A stretch of 64,000 nt of DNA from Pseudomonas frederiksbergensis. Lineage in GTDB: Bacteria; Pseudomonadota; Gammaproteobacteria; Pseudomonadales; Pseudomonadaceae. The position numbers and the translations under genes were made by a program. The stretch covers positions 1 through 64,000 of the forward strand of contig NZ_JAAUOE010000029.1 in the NCBI RefSeq assembly GCF_017114915.1, given 5' to 3'. Positions 28,350-35,658 of this stretch are shown here, piece by piece; within the stretch, counting starts at the first letter, position 1, and every line of letters starts with the position of its first letter. The notes under the pieces were generated by a model. It had not been told where the DNA came from. It searched no databases and saw nothing but the letters and a program-made list of their open reading frames with translations.

Positions 28350-29102
28350 GTGGCTAACTTGCGCGTCGAAGTGATCAGTTTGTTTCCCGAGATGTTTTCC
28401 GCCATCAGCGAGTACGGCATCACCAGTCGGGCGGTGAAACAGGGGCTCTTGCAGCTTACCTGTTGGAACCCGCGAGACTACACGACGGATCGACATCACA
28501 CTGTGGACGATCGCCCGTTTGGCGGTGGTCCGGGCATGGTGATGAAGATCAAACCCCTGGAAGATGCTCTGGTTCAGGCCAAGGCAGCAGCCGGGGAGGC
28601 GGCGAAGGTAATTTACCTGTCCCCCCAAGGCCGTCAACTGACTCAGTCGGCGGTGCGCGAGTTGGCGAATCTGGATGCATTGATCCTGATTGCCGGCCGC
28701 TATGAAGGCATTGACGAGCGTTTTATTGATGCTCATGTCGATGAAGAGTGGTCGATTGGCGACTATGTACTGTCTGGTGGCGAGCTGCCGGCGATGGTCC
28801 TGATCGATGCGGTTACACGACTGCTGCCTGGAGCTTTAGGGCATGCGGACTCCGCCGAGGAAGATTCCTTTACGGATGGTTTGCTGGATTGCCCGCACTA
28901 CACCCGACCGGAGGTGTATGCGGATCAGCGTGTTCCCGACGTATTGCTAAGTGGCAATCACGCGCGCATCCGGCGTTGGCGTTTACAGCAGTCCCTTGGT
29001 CGGACCTATGAACGACGCGCCGATCTTCTGGAAAGCCGCTCGCTTTCTGGAGAAGAGAAGAAGCTGCTCGAGGAATACATCCGCGAGCGGGACGATAGTT
29101 AA
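28350..29102 (+). CDS. trmD: tRNA (guanine37-N1)-methyltransferase
   Basis: A 250-residue SPOUT enzyme that methylates G37 next to the anticodon using S-adenosylmethionine, preventing frameshifting. The trefoil-knot motifs are present: DDRPFGGGPGMVMK, AGRYEGIDERF and WSIGDYVLSGGELPAMVLIDA. The start is GTG at 28350, one base after the rimM stop. rplS follows after 45 bases. Confidence 0.98.
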   Translation: MANLRVEVISLFPEMFSAISEYGITSRAVKQGLLQLTCWNPRDYTTDRHHTVDDRPFGGGPGMVMKIKPLEDALVQAKAAAGEAAKVIYLSPQGRQLTQSAVRELANLDALILIAGRYEGIDERFIDAHVDEEWSIGDYVLSGGELPAMVLIDAVTRLLPGALGHADSAEEDSFTDGLLDCPHYTRPEVYADQRVPDVLLSGNHARIRRWRLQQSLGRTYERRADLLESRSLSGEEKKLLEEYIRERDDS

Positions 29103-29147
29103 CAACGTATCGATGGTAGATCCGACGATTTACCTTAGGAGCACAGC

Positions 29148-29498
29148 ATGACTAACAAAATCATCCTTGCACTCGAAGCAGAGCAGATGACTAAAGAGAT
29201 CCCTACCTTTGCCCCGGGCGACACCATTGTCGTTCAGGTGAAAGTGAAGGAAGGCGATCGTTCGCGTCTGCAAGCGTTCGAAGGCGTAGTTATCGCCAAG
29301 CGTAACCGCGGCGTAAACAGTGCTTTCACCGTTCGTAAAATCTCCAACGGTGTTGGCGTAGAGCGTACTTTCCAGACCTACAGCCCGCAAATCGACAGCA
29401 TGGCTGTCAAGCGTCGCGGTGACGTACGTAAAGCCAAGCTGTACTACCTGCGTGACCTGTCCGGTAAAGCAGCTCGCATCAAGGAAAAACTGGCTTAA
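29148..29498 (+). CDS. rplS: 50S ribosomal protein L19
   Basis: A 116-residue ribosomal protein at the subunit interface. It has the L19 signatures [40 protein letters not shown] and the end [27 protein letters not shown] lies 7 bases upstream of the ATG. It is the last gene of the operon, followed by a terminator at 29553. Confidence 0.98.
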
Positions 29499-29552
29499 GT
29501 CCAGCTTCCGATGTCGAAACGCCGGCTTGCATAGCCTGCCAGGCGATTCAAG

Positions 29553-29587
29553 AAAATGCCCCGTATCGAGAGATGCGGGGCATTTTT
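29553..29587 (+). terminator. rho-independent terminator after rplS
   Basis: AAAATGCCCCG (29553-29563) pairs with CGGGGCATTTT (29576-29586) around a 12-base loop, with a T-run. Confidence 0.93.
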
Positions 29588-29662
29588 CGTTATGGCTGCA
29601 TATAAAGGCCGGCTAGGGTGCGGAGTCTGTGGGAGATGGTGCTAGGGGGATTTTGTCTGCGC

Positions 29663-29696
29663 AAAAGAAAACGCCCCGAACCAGTCGGGGCGTTTG
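29663..29696 (-). terminator. rho-independent terminator after suhB
   Basis: Read on the minus strand, AAACGCCCCGA and TCGGGGCGTTT form an 11-bp stem with a five-base loop, followed by TTCTTTT. It lies 33 bases past the suhB stop and faces the rplS terminator. Confidence 0.9.
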
Positions 29697-29728
29697 CTTA
29701 AGGTGTTTCGGCGTTTGTGCGTGGGCGC

Positions 29729-30547
29729 TTAACGCTTCAGCGAAGCCGGCAGGTGCGGCTGGATCGCCGTCAGTACTGCCTTGAAGCACTTGGTGTTGCC
29801 AGCAACGACGTGGCCTTTCTCGAGGAAGTCGTGACCGCCAGTAAAGTCGCTCACCAAGCCGCCGGCTTCCTGGATTAGCAGGGCGCCTGCAGCCATGTCC
29901 CATTCGGACAGGCCTGATTCCCAGAAGGCGTCGAAACGGCCGGCGGCCACGTAGGCCAGGTCCAGGCTCGCTGCGCCAGCGCGGCGGATGCCGGCAGTCT
30001 GGCCAACCAGGGCGCGGAACATGCCCAGGTAGTTGTCGAGGTTGTCCATCTGGTCGTCGCGGAACGGGAAGCCGGTACCCAGCAGGGCGCCGTCCAGGCT
30101 GGTGCGGCCGCTGACGCGCAGGCGGCGGCCGTTCAGTTGGGCGCCGCGACCACGGCTGGCGGTGAATTCTTCCTGGCGAACCGGGTCCAGAACAACAGCG
30201 TGCTCCAGGCGGCCACGGTATTTGCAGGCGATGCTGACAGCGAAGTGGGGAATGCCGCGCAGAAAGTTGGTGGTGCCATCCAGTGGGTCGATGATCCACA
30301 AGTATTCTTCGCCTTCGATACCGCTGCCGGCGTGCAGGCCGGTTTCTTCACCCATGATCGAGTGATTCGGGTAGGCCTTGCGCAGTGCGTCGATGATTTT
30401 TTGTTCGGCGGCGCGATCCACCTCGGATACGTAATCCTTGGCGTCCTTTTCGTCGACCTTGATGGTATCCAGGCGCTCGATGGAGCGGAAGATCAATTCA
30501 CTGGCGCTGCGGGCGGCGCGCAGCGCGATATTCAGCATGGGCTGCAT
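29729..30547 (-). CDS. suhB: inositol-1-monophosphatase SuhB
   Basis: A 272-residue magnesium-dependent phosphatase that in E. coli also joins the rRNA antitermination complex, and in P. aeruginosa affects virulence-gene expression. The metal-binding motifs are intact: GEETG (66-70), WIIDPLDGTTNF with D87 and D90, and the C-terminal WDMAAGALLIQEAGG. The start is ATG 30547. It is divergent from trmJ. Which activity dominates here cannot be told from sequence. Confidence 0.95.
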   Translation of the reverse strand: MQPMLNIALRAARSASELIFRSIERLDTIKVDEKDAKDYVSEVDRAAEQKIIDALRKAYPNHSIMGEETGLHAGSGIEGEEYLWIIDPLDGTTNFLRGIPHFAVSIACKYRGRLEHAVVLDPVRQEEFTASRGRGAQLNGRRLRVSGRTSLDGALLGTGFPFRDDQMDNLDNYLGMFRALVGQTAGIRRAGAASLDLAYVAAGRFDAFWESGLSEWDMAAGALLIQEAGGLVSDFTGGHDFLEKGHVVAGNTKCFKAVLTAIQPHLPASLKR

Positions 30548-30583
30548 GGATGTGTCACCTAAGGTTGTTAAAGAAAGCCGGGC

Positions 30584-30589
30584 ATTCTA
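30584..30589 (-). promoter_or_regulatory. -10 element for suhB
   Basis: On the minus strand TAGAAT lies 37 bases upstream of the suhB ATG. No convincing -35 was found at the right spacing, so this is a partial promoter call. Confidence 0.35.
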
Positions 30590-30692
30590 TCAGAAAGTTT
30601 CTACAGGAGAAGGTTAGTGTTCGCTTTCATGGCTTAACGGTAGGAGGCGCTGTAAGATTCTGCTCCCGATAATGTGTTCGAGAGCGCCTCCC

Positions 30693-31463
30693 TTGCTGCA
30701 AAACATTCGTGTCGTCCTGGTCAATACCAGTCATCCCGGAAATATCGGCGGTGCTGCGCGTGCCATGAAGAACATGGGCCTGTCGCGACTGGTGTTGGTC
30801 GAGCCGCGGTTGTTCCCGCATCACGAGGCCGATGCGCGTGCGTCCGGTGCCGGGGACATCCTTGAAAACGCGCAAGTCGTCGCCACCTTGGAAGATGCCT
30901 TGGTCGGCTGCAATCTGGTGCTGGGTACCAGTGCTCGTGACCGTCGCATTCCCTGGCCGTTGCTTGATCCCCGCGAATGCGGTGTGAAGGTGGTCGCGGA
31001 GGCGGGGCAGGGTGCCGAGATTGCATTGGTGTTCGGTCGTGAGGATTCCGGCCTGACCAACGACGAGCTGCAGCGATGTCATTATCACGTGCATATCCCG
31101 TCGGATCCTGAGTTCAGTTCACTGAACCTCGGGGCGGCGGTGCAGGTGTTGAGCTATGAAGTGCGCATGTCCTGGCTGGCAGCCCAAGGTCAGCCGAGCA
31201 AGGTCGAGAAGGAAGAGGTGGCGTCCACCAAAAGTGGTGAGTTGGCGACCATGGATGAGCTGGAGCGATTCTATGAGCACCTGGAGCAAACCCTGGTGGC
31301 CATCGAATTCCTCGACCCGGAAAAACCACGGCACTTGATGGCGCGCCTGCGCCGGTTGTACGGACGCAGCTCGGTCAGTCGGGCGGAAATGAATATATTG
31401 CGTGGCATCCTCACGGAGACCCAGAAAGCGGCCCGTGGCGAGCTTCTAAATCGGAAGGATTGA
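30693..31463 (+). CDS. trmJ: tRNA (cytidine/uridine-2'-O)-methyltransferase TrmJ
   Basis: A 256-residue SPOUT methyltransferase that modifies position 32 of the tRNA anticodon loop. The N-terminal knot domain has VVLVNTSHPGNIGGAARAMKNMGL, and later LVFGREDSGLTNDEL and HIPSDPEFSSLNLGAAVQVLSYE. Two starts are possible: ATG 30672, giving seven extra residues, or TTG 30693, giving MLQNIRVVLVN as in homologues, with GAGAG 8 bases upstream. The latter is chosen with moderate certainty. cysE follows with a 2-base gap. Confidence 0.93.
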   Translation: MLQNIRVVLVNTSHPGNIGGAARAMKNMGLSRLVLVEPRLFPHHEADARASGAGDILENAQVVATLEDALVGCNLVLGTSARDRRIPWPLLDPRECGVKVVAEAGQGAEIALVFGREDSGLTNDELQRCHYHVHIPSDPEFSSLNLGAAVQVLSYEVRMSWLAAQGQPSKVEKEEVASTKSGELATMDELERFYEHLEQTLVAIEFLDPEKPRHLMARLRRLYGRSSVSRAEMNILRGILTETQKAARGELLNRKD

Positions 31464-31465
31464 TG

Positions 31466-32242
31466 ATGTTCGAGCGTTTGCGTGAAGATATCCAAAGTGT
31501 TTTTCATCGTGACCCGGCGGCGCGTAATGCTTTCGAGGTCCTGACATGCTACCCGGGCATGCACGCTATCTGGATTCATCGCCTGTCATCGGCGTTGTGG
31601 GGCATGGGCTGGAAATGGCTTGCGCGTTTGGTATCGAACTTCGGTCGCTGGTTGACCGGCATCGAGATTCATCCGGGTGCCAAGGTCGGTCGTCGCTTCT
31701 TTATTGATCACGGCATGGGCATCGTTATCGGTGAGACCGCCGAGATCGGCAACGACGTCACCCTTTATCAGGGCGTGACCCTCGGTGGTACCAGCTGGAA
31801 CAAGGGCAAGCGTCACCCGACCCTGGAGGACGGCGTGGTGGTCGGCGCGGGCGCCAAGGTGCTCGGTCCGTTCACTGTCGGTGCCGGAGCCAAGGTGGGT
31901 TCCAATGCCGTGGTCACCAAGGCGGTTCCGCCTGGGGCAACAGTGGTGGGGATTCCGGGGCGGATCATCGTCAAGTCCGATGATGAGCAGGATGCCAGGC
32001 GCAAGGCCATGGCCGAGAAGATCGGTTTCGATGCCTACGGTGTCGGCGAAGACATGCCGGACCCGGTGGCTCGGGCGATCGGTCAGTTGCTCGATCACTT
32101 GCAGGCCGTCGATGGTCGCCTGGAAGGGATGTGCGGAGCATTGAAGGAACTGGGCAGTAATTACTGTGCCAAGGATCTGCCTGAGCTGCGCGAAGAAGAC
32201 TTTGCCTGTGTGAAAGTCAAGGATGAAAGCAAGGCGAGCTGA
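31466..32242 (+). CDS. cysE: serine O-acetyltransferase
   Basis: A 258-residue enzyme that acetylates L-serine with acetyl-CoA to make O-acetylserine, the committed step of cysteine synthesis. The left-handed beta-helix has IEIHPGAKVGRRFFIDHGMGIVIGETAEIG with the catalytic His/Asp pair, and GVTLGGTSWNKGKRHPT. Starts at 31460 (TTG), 31463 and 31466 are in frame; GGAAGG at 31453-31458 is 7 bases from 31466, which gives the family start MFERLREDIQSVF. It has a longer C-terminal tail than E. coli CysE core and lies directly upstream of the isc cluster, which needs cysteine. Confidence 0.95.
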   Translation: MFERLREDIQSVFHRDPAARNAFEVLTCYPGMHAIWIHRLSSALWGMGWKWLARLVSNFGRWLTGIEIHPGAKVGRRFFIDHGMGIVIGETAEIGNDVTLYQGVTLGGTSWNKGKRHPTLEDGVVVGAGAKVLGPFTVGAGAKVGSNAVVTKAVPPGATVVGIPGRIIVKSDDEQDARRKAMAEKIGFDAYGVGEDMPDPVARAIGQLLDHLQAVDGRLEGMCGALKELGSNYCAKDLPELREEDFACVKVKDESKAS

Positions 32243-32249
32243 TTCCGGT

Positions 32250-32297
32250 GCAGGAGCTGCCGCAGGCGAAAAAATCGCAGCCTTCGGCAGCTCCTGC
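32250..32297. repeat. REP-like inverted repeat between cysE and iscR
   Basis: GCAGGAGCTGCCGCAGGC and GCCTTCGGCAGCTCCTGC (ending 32297) form a long, nearly perfect stem around GAAAAAATCGCA-type loop sequence, 8 bases after the cysE stop. It may end or stabilise the cysE message; no T-run follows. Confidence 0.7.
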
Positions 32298-32385
32298 GCA
32301 GGTCGCATTTGCATATGCGCACCGCGCTGAGTGGTGTGCCATTACGGCGAAGACCCTGCTATGATGCGCGCGTTCTTTTGCGGGT

Positions 32386-32410
32386 AAACCTGACTAAAGT
32401 ACTAGGTCTT
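32386..32410 (+). promoter_or_regulatory. IscR type-1-like site, upstream copy
   Basis: Aligned by hand to the IscR type-1 consensus ATASYYGACTRWWWYAGTCRRSTAT split at its centre, this 25-base stretch around CCTGACTAAAGTACTAGG matches at about 18 positions. It abuts the stronger site at 32411, as tandem sites do in the E. coli iscR promoter. Confidence 0.45.
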
Positions 32411-32435
32411 ATAGTTGACTTAAATACTCGGGAAT
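32411..32435 (+). promoter_or_regulatory. IscR type-1 site over the iscR -35
   Basis: This 25-base stretch, which begins ATAGTTGACTTAAATACTC, matches the IscR type-1 consensus at about 22 of 25 positions by hand alignment. It covers the -35 box TTGACT, the geometry expected for repression of the isc operon by [2Fe-2S]-IscR. Confidence 0.75.
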
Positions 32436-32443
32436 TGCATACT
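32415..32443 (+). promoter_or_regulatory. isc operon promoter
   Basis: TTGACT (32415-32420) and CATACT (32438-32443) are 17 bases apart. The -35 is buried in the IscR site. Confidence 0.65.
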
Positions 32444-32474
32444 CGCCCCATTCCGAACTCCGTGGTAATTGTCC

Positions 32475-32966
32475 ATGCGACTGACTACAAAAGGCCGATA
32501 CGCCGTGACCGCCATGCTTGACCTGGCGTTACACGCGCAGCACGGGCCGGTGTCCCTGGCCGATATCTCCGAGCGCCAAGGCATTTCCCTGTCCTACCTC
32601 GAGCAGCTTTTTGCCAAATTGCGCCGCAGCAATCTGGTGTCCAGCGTTCGCGGTCCGGGTGGTGGCTACCAGCTGTCCCGCGACATGCAGGGCATCCAGG
32701 TCGCTCAGGTGATCGATGCGGTCAACGAATCGGTCGATGCAACCAAATGCCAGGGACAGGGCGATTGCCATTCCGGTGACACCTGTCTGACCCACCATTT
32801 GTGGTGCGATCTGAGCCTGCAGATTCACGAATTTCTGAGCGGTATCAGCTTGGCTGACCTTGTAACTCGCCGTGAAGTGCAAGAAGTAGCCCAGCGTCAG
32901 GACCAGCGTCGTTGCAACAGCAAGACGCCACGCCTGGACAAGATTGAAGCGTCCGCCGTCGAATGA
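32475..32966 (+). CDS. iscR: Fe-S cluster assembly transcriptional regulator IscR
   Basis: A 163-residue Rrf2-family regulator that carries a [2Fe-2S] cluster and represses the isc operon when loaded. The winged helix covers about residues 1-70 (MRLTTKGRYAVTAMLDLALH). Cluster ligands C92, C98, C104 and H107 are all present in KCQGQGDCHSGDTCLTHHLW. A TTG six bases upstream is in frame, but ATG 32475 gives the standard N-terminus. The two sites upstream indicate autoregulation. Confidence 0.97.
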   Translation: MRLTTKGRYAVTAMLDLALHAQHGPVSLADISERQGISLSYLEQLFAKLRRSNLVSSVRGPGGGYQLSRDMQGIQVAQVIDAVNESVDATKCQGQGDCHSGDTCLTHHLWCDLSLQIHEFLSGISLADLVTRREVQEVAQRQDQRRCNSKTPRLDKIEASAVE

Positions 32967-33016
32967 CAGCCAAAGAGCTAGCGGCACGCCAGCCAGCCTG
33001 ATTTAGGAGATAGTCC

Positions 33017-34231
33017 ATGAAATTGCCGATTTACCTTGATTACTCTGCGACCACCCCGGTTGATCCGCGTGTCGCGCAAAAAATGAGTGAATGCCTGCTG
33101 GTCGACGGAAACTTCGGTAACCCGGCGTCCCGTTCCCACGTGTTCGGCTGGAAAGCTGAAGAGTCCGTCGAGAACGCTCGTCGTCAGGTCGCAGACCTGG
33201 TTAACGCCGACCCGCGTGAAATCGTCTGGACCTCCGGTGCCACCGAGTCCGACAACCTGGCAATCAAGGGTGCGGCGCATTTCTACTCCACCAAAGGCAA
33301 GCACCTGATCACCTCCAAGATCGAACACAAGGCGGTTCTCGATACCATGCGCCAACTGGAGCGCGAAGGTTTCGAAGTCACCTACCTCGATCCGACTGAA
33401 GACGGTCTGATTACTCCGGCCATGGTTGAGGCTGCCCTGCGCGACGACACCATTCTGGTCTCGGTCATGCACGTGAACAACGAAATCGGCACCATCAACG
33501 ACATCGCCGCTATCGGTGAGCTGACCCGCTCCCGTGGCATCCTGTTACATGTCGACGCCGCTCAGTCCACCGGCAAGGTCGAGATTGACCTGCAGAAGCT
33601 GAAAGTCGACCTGATGTCGTTCTCTGCCCACAAAACCTACGGGCCTAAAGGCATCGGCGCGCTGTACGTCAGTCGCAAGCCGCGTGTGCGCATCGAAGCG
33701 ACCATGCACGGCGGCGGTCATGAGCGTGGCATGCGTTCCGGTACCCTGGCGACTCACCAGATCGTCGGCATGGGCGAAGCGTTCCGTGTGGCCAAGGAAG
33801 ACATGGCCGCCGAAAATGTACGCATCAAGGCCCTGAGCGACCGTTTCTTCAAGCAGGTCGAAAGCCTGGAAGAACTGTACGTCAATGGCAGCATGACCGC
33901 CCGCGTACCGCACAACCTGAACCTGAGCTTCAACTACGTTGAAGGCGAGTCGCTGATCATGGCGCTCAAGGATCTGGCGGTTTCGTCCGGTTCGGCCTGC
34001 ACCTCGGCATCGCTTGAGCCTTCGTACGTGCTGCGCGCCCTGGGCCGCAACGACGAACTGGCACACAGCTCGATTCGCTTCACCTTCGGCCGTTTCACCA
34101 CCGAAGAAGAAATCGACTACGCCGCGCAGAAAGTCTGCGAGGCCGTCACCAAGCTGCGCACTCTGTCGCCGCTGTGGGACATGTACAAAGACGGCGTCGA
34201 CATTTCGAAAATCGAGTGGGCGGCACACTAA
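33017..34231 (+). CDS. iscS: cysteine desulfurase IscS
   Basis: A 404-residue PLP enzyme that takes sulfur from cysteine as a persulfide for Fe-S clusters and tRNA thiolation. The PLP lysine is K206 in SFSAHKTYGPKG and the persulfide-bearing Cys328 is in SSGSACTSASLEPS, the same numbers as E. coli IscS. AGGAGA precedes the ATG by 8 bases. It is the second gene of the isc operon. Confidence 0.98.
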   Translation: MKLPIYLDYSATTPVDPRVAQKMSECLLVDGNFGNPASRSHVFGWKAEESVENARRQVADLVNADPREIVWTSGATESDNLAIKGAAHFYSTKGKHLITSKIEHKAVLDTMRQLEREGFEVTYLDPTEDGLITPAMVEAALRDDTILVSVMHVNNEIGTINDIAAIGELTRSRGILLHVDAAQSTGKVEIDLQKLKVDLMSFSAHKTYGPKGIGALYVSRKPRVRIEATMHGGGHERGMRSGTLATHQIVGMGEAFRVAKEDMAAENVRIKALSDRFFKQVESLEELYVNGSMTARVPHNLNLSFNYVEGESLIMALKDLAVSSGSACTSASLEPSYVLRALGRNDELAHSSIRFTFGRFTTEEEIDYAAQKVCEAVTKLRTLSPLWDMYKDGVDISKIEWAAH

Positions 34232-34332
34232 ATATAGAAGCCGCCACATACAGGTTCTGTAGCGACGCGGCGATTGAAGCAGGCGTAACTACAGGGCCTC
34301 AAGAGCGGCCTGATGAGTGAGGATTAAGAATC

Positions 34333-34719
34333 ATGGCTTACAGCGAAAAGGTCATCGACCACTACGAAAACCCGCGCAACGTCGGCAAGATGGATGCGGA
34401 AGATCCTGATGTCGGCACCGGCATGGTCGGCGCTCCAGCATGCGGTGACGTGATGCGTCTGCAGATCAAGGTCAACGAGCAAGGCGTGATCGAAGACGCC
34501 AAGTTCAAGACTTATGGTTGCGGTTCGGCGATCGCCTCCAGCTCCCTGGCGACCGAGTGGATGAAAGGCAAGACTCTGGATGAAGCAGAGACCATCAAGA
34601 ACACTCAGCTGGCCGAAGAACTGGCCCTGCCGCCAGTGAAAATTCACTGCTCCGTACTCGCTGAAGACGCTATCAAAGCGGCCGTTCGCGACTACAAGCA
34701 GAAGAAAGGCTTGATCTGA
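34333..34719 (+). CDS. iscU: Fe-S cluster scaffold IscU
   Basis: A 128-residue scaffold on which clusters form with sulfur from IscS. The three conserved cysteines are C37 (APACGDV), C63 (YGCGSAIASSS) and C106 (IHCSVLAEDAI), and LPPVKIHCS is the HscA recognition motif LPPVK. It lies 101 bases after iscS. Confidence 0.98.
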   Translation: MAYSEKVIDHYENPRNVGKMDAEDPDVGTGMVGAPACGDVMRLQIKVNEQGVIEDAKFKTYGCGSAIASSSLATEWMKGKTLDEAETIKNTQLAEELALPPVKIHCSVLAEDAIKAAVRDYKQKKGLI

Positions 34720-34753
34720 CTTTCAAGATTTGGCGACGAGTAAGGAGTCACCG

Positions 34754-35077
34754 ATGGCTATCAGCATGACAGAAGCGGCTGCTCAACACGTGCGACGTTC
34801 CCTCAACGGGCGCGGCAAGGGTGATGGGATTCGCCTGGGTGTTCGCACCACGGGCTGTTCCGGCCTTGCCTATGTGCTGGAGTTTGTCGACGAGGTAGGC
34901 GCGGACGATCAGGTGTTCGAAAGTCACGGCGAGAAAGTGATCATCGACCCGAAAAGCCTGGCGTACCTGGACGGCACCGAGCTTGATTTCGTCAAGGAAG
35001 GGTTGAACGAAGGCTTCAAGTTCAATAACCCCAACGTACGCGGTGAATGTGGCTGCGGCGAAAGCTTCAACATCTGA
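34754..35077 (+). CDS. iscA: Fe-S assembly protein IscA
   Basis: A 107-residue A-type carrier with cysteines C35 (RTTGCSGLAY), C99 and C101 (GECGCGESF) that hold iron or a cluster for transfer. The frame is open from 34730, but TAAGGAG (34741-34747) is 6 bases before ATG 34754, which gives the usual MAISMTEAAAQHVRRSL. Confidence 0.97.
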   Translation: MAISMTEAAAQHVRRSLNGRGKGDGIRLGVRTTGCSGLAYVLEFVDEVGADDQVFESHGEKVIIDPKSLAYLDGTELDFVKEGLNEGFKFNNPNVRGECGCGESFNI

Positions 35078-35085
35078 GGCTACTC

Positions 35086-35607
35086 GTGGGTACTCCTTGT
35101 CATTTCGCTTTATTTGAGCTGCAACCGAGTTTCAATCTGGATCTCGATCAGCTGGCTACGCGCTACCGTGAGTTGGCGCGCGGCGTTCATCCGGACCGCT
35201 TTGCCGACGCTTCCGAGCGCGAGCAGCGGCTGGCGCTCGAGCAATCCGCGAGCCTCAACGAGGCCTACCAGACGCTCAAAAGCCCCCCCAAGCGCGCGCG
35301 ATACTTGCTCGCATTGAGTGGTGGCGAGTTGCCGCTGGAGGTCACGGTGCATGATCCGGAGTTTCTTCTGCAGCAGATGGAGTTGCGTGAAGAGCTCGAA
35401 GACCTGCAGGACAGTGCCGATATGGCCGGTATTGCAGCGTTCAAGCGTCGCCTGAAAACCGCTCAGGATGAACTGAACCAAAGCTTCGCAGCCTGTTGGA
35501 ATGATGCAGCGCAACGTGAACGGGCCGAGCGCCTGATGCGGCGTATGCAGTTCCTCGACAAGCTCACCTACGAAGTGCGCCAGTTAGAAGAGCGCCTCGA
35601 CGATTAA
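35086..35607 (+). CDS. hscB: Fe-S cluster co-chaperone HscB
   Basis: A 173-residue J-protein that brings IscU to HscA and stimulates its ATPase. The N-terminal J domain has the HPD tripeptide at residues 35-37 (GVHPDRF), and the C-terminal three-helix IscU-binding domain ends LEERLDD. The frame opens earlier inside iscA, but TGAGG lies 6-7 bases before the GTG at 35086, giving MGTPCHFALFELQPSF. Confidence 0.96.
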   Translation: MGTPCHFALFELQPSFNLDLDQLATRYRELARGVHPDRFADASEREQRLALEQSASLNEAYQTLKSPPKRARYLLALSGGELPLEVTVHDPEFLLQQMELREELEDLQDSADMAGIAAFKRRLKTAQDELNQSFAACWNDAAQRERAERLMRRMQFLDKLTYEVRQLEERLDD

Positions 35608-35658
35608 CCCAGTGCCGCTCCGGTCGCACGCCTGATATACAGATAAGTCCTGATCACG

